The notes below the pieces were generated by a model. The model was not told where the DNA came from and did not search any database. It was given only the letters and a program-made list of their open reading frames with translations. From Nocardioides sp. (GTDB lineage Bacteria; Actinomycetota; Actinomycetes; Propionibacteriales; Nocardioidaceae): a stretch of DNA of 5,603 bases. Where the stretch lies: NCBI GenBank assembly GCA_030452025.1, contig JAKDNC010000258.1:1-5603 (forward strand), written 5' to 3'. The position numbers were made by a program, and so were the translations under genes. Positions within the stretch are counted from its first letter, which is position 1, and every line of letters starts with the position of its first letter. Positions 4,977-5,603 of the stretch are shown piece by piece.

Positions 4977-5081
4977 ATGAACCCGAAGACGTTGATGACC
5001 TGGCTGGTGGTGGGGATCGTGTCGACCGCGGTGGGGTTGTGGGTCTTCAGAGGTCGATCCAGTAGCGGCGCTTCCCGATGA
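4977..5081 (+). CDS. Possible very small single-span membrane protein
   Basis: A 34-codon frame starting MNPKTLMTWLVVGIVSTAVG and ending LWVFRGRSSSGASR: a short N-terminus, one hydrophobic helix (about 7-24) and a basic, Ser-rich tail. That is the positive-inside shape of a single-pass protein. The first 23 codons after ATG all end in G or C, and then the pattern weakens exactly where the frame enters the 3' end of the GNAT gene on the opposite strand (35-base overlap). I recall small actinobacterial proteins starting 'M-x-PKT-x-x-TWLVV', usually somewhat longer, so this could be a genuine gene or a remnant cut off by the GNAT gene. Against it: there is no ribosome site before the ATG, and the opposite strand is equally rich in G/C at the same third positions. 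An in-frame ATG at 4959 is an alternative start. Confidence 0.3.
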   Translation: MNPKTLMTWLVVGIVSTAVGLWVFRGRSSSGASR

Positions 5082-5565
5082 GGATGCGCTCGAAGTCACC
5101 GCCCTGGCTCTCGATGGTGCGAATCGAGCCGACGTTGTCCTCGTCGCAGGTCAGCAGGACATGGCCGAGGCCGAGCATCCGGGCGTGGTTCAGGGCCAGT
5201 CCCAGCGCCCGTGCGGCGTGCCCCTGGCGTCGGTGACTGGGTCGGATCGAGTACCCGATGTGCCCGCCCTGCGTGCGGAGGAAGTCGGTGTCGATCGAGT
5301 GCCGCATGGCCAGAAAGCCGACGACGACCTCGTCCGGGTCGGTGACCCAGAAGTAGTCGCAGTGCACGTGACCGTCCTGGAGGTCCCTGCCGGTGTCGGA
5401 CTCCGCGCGGGTGTGCTCCAGAAGGGTCTCGAAGCTCTCCCGGGTCGGGCCAAAGCCCTGGACCTGCCAGGATCCCGAACCGGCGAGCCCGACTCCGTCG
5501 AAGTCGCGGACACAGTCGGCCCAGGCGTCGAAGCGGTCCCCAGACGGGGGAGTCAGCGCAGTCAT
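5047..5565 (-). CDS. GNAT family N-acetyltransferase
   Basis: A 172-residue single-domain GNAT protein. The acetyl-CoA-binding motif A is clear at about residues 101-125: GGHIGYSIRPSHRRQGHAAR, with the R/Q-x-x-G-x-A pyrophosphate loop (RRQGHA). It is preceded by the beta-4 strand VVVGFLAMRHSI and followed by the motif B region LGLGHVLLTCDEDNVGSIRTIESQGG with the usual 'N..S....E..GG'. It ends IGKRRYWIDL, a form common in a widespread bacterial subgroup of unknown substrate. Expected activity: transfer of an acetyl group from acetyl-CoA to an amine on a small molecule or protein. The ATG at 5565 (MTALTPPSGDRF) is chosen because related proteins begin this way; an in-frame ATG at 5574 adds only MRR. 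Neither has a strong ribosome site (AGG three bases before 5565). A 153-base interval separates its stop from the deaminase start on the same strand, so they are probably separate transcripts. Confidence 0.88.
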   Translation of the reverse strand: MTALTPPSGDRFDAWADCVRDFDGVGLAGSGSWQVQGFGPTRESFETLLEHTRAESDTGRDLQDGHVHCDYFWVTDPDEVVVGFLAMRHSIDTDFLRTQGGHIGYSIRPSHRRQGHAARALGLALNHARMLGLGHVLLTCDEDNVGSIRTIESQGGDFERILIGKRRYWIDL

Positions 5566-5603
5566 GCGCCTCATCCAATCATCGGCGTCCAGCAGACTTC
5601 ATG

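Overview
The window is GC-rich (roughly two-thirds G+C by eye) with strong G/C preference at third codon positions. Several families in it are typical of actinomycetes: a DUF5709 protein, a Glyoxalase_6-type VOC protein, an actinobacterial-style NUDIX protein with an MPTPDF start, and a GNAT protein ending in RYW. Together they point to a chromosomal segment of an Actinomycetota bacterium. The genus cannot be read from the sequence. No rRNA, tRNA, CRISPR array, insertion sequence, phage gene or integrase was seen.

Layout from left to right. (1) The 5' part of a secreted peptidoglycan-binding protein runs off the left edge (minus strand); it may be an M15-type D-Ala-D-Ala carboxypeptidase. (2) Divergent to it is an intact, acidic DUF5709 gene (plus). 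(3) A decaying block lies at about 953-1933. An aminoglycoside-phosphotransferase-fold gene is cut off just after its catalytic HGDWQPRN motif. It abuts a shredded remnant of a winged-helix DNA-binding protein (YcaQ/AlkX-like, PF06224), of which only the N-terminus and two C-terminal pieces remain, in different frames. (4) An intact two-hotdog acyl-CoA thioesterase-like gene (plus) converges with a NUDIX hydrolase (minus). (5) A VOC/glyoxalase-like gene (plus) is divergent from the NUDIX gene. (6) A three-helix membrane protein with a cytosolic helix-hairpin-helix tail (plus) converges with a blasticidin-S-deaminase-like cytidine deaminase (minus). (7) A possible tiny membrane-protein ORF (plus) overlaps the 3' end of a GNAT acetyltransferase (minus), which fills the right end.

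The genes mostly stand alone, alternate in strand and do not form an evident pathway. They look like housekeeping or accessory singletons: small-molecule modification, nucleotide clean-up and envelope proteins. The most informative points are the paired gene decay at 1030-1933, the Asp that replaces the third zinc cysteine in the deaminase, the GATC-rich palindrome cluster with a C(UUCG)G hairpin in front of the cell-wall gene, and a palindrome sitting on a possible -10 box of the deaminase promoter. I do not see a convincing previously undescribed multi-gene system here.
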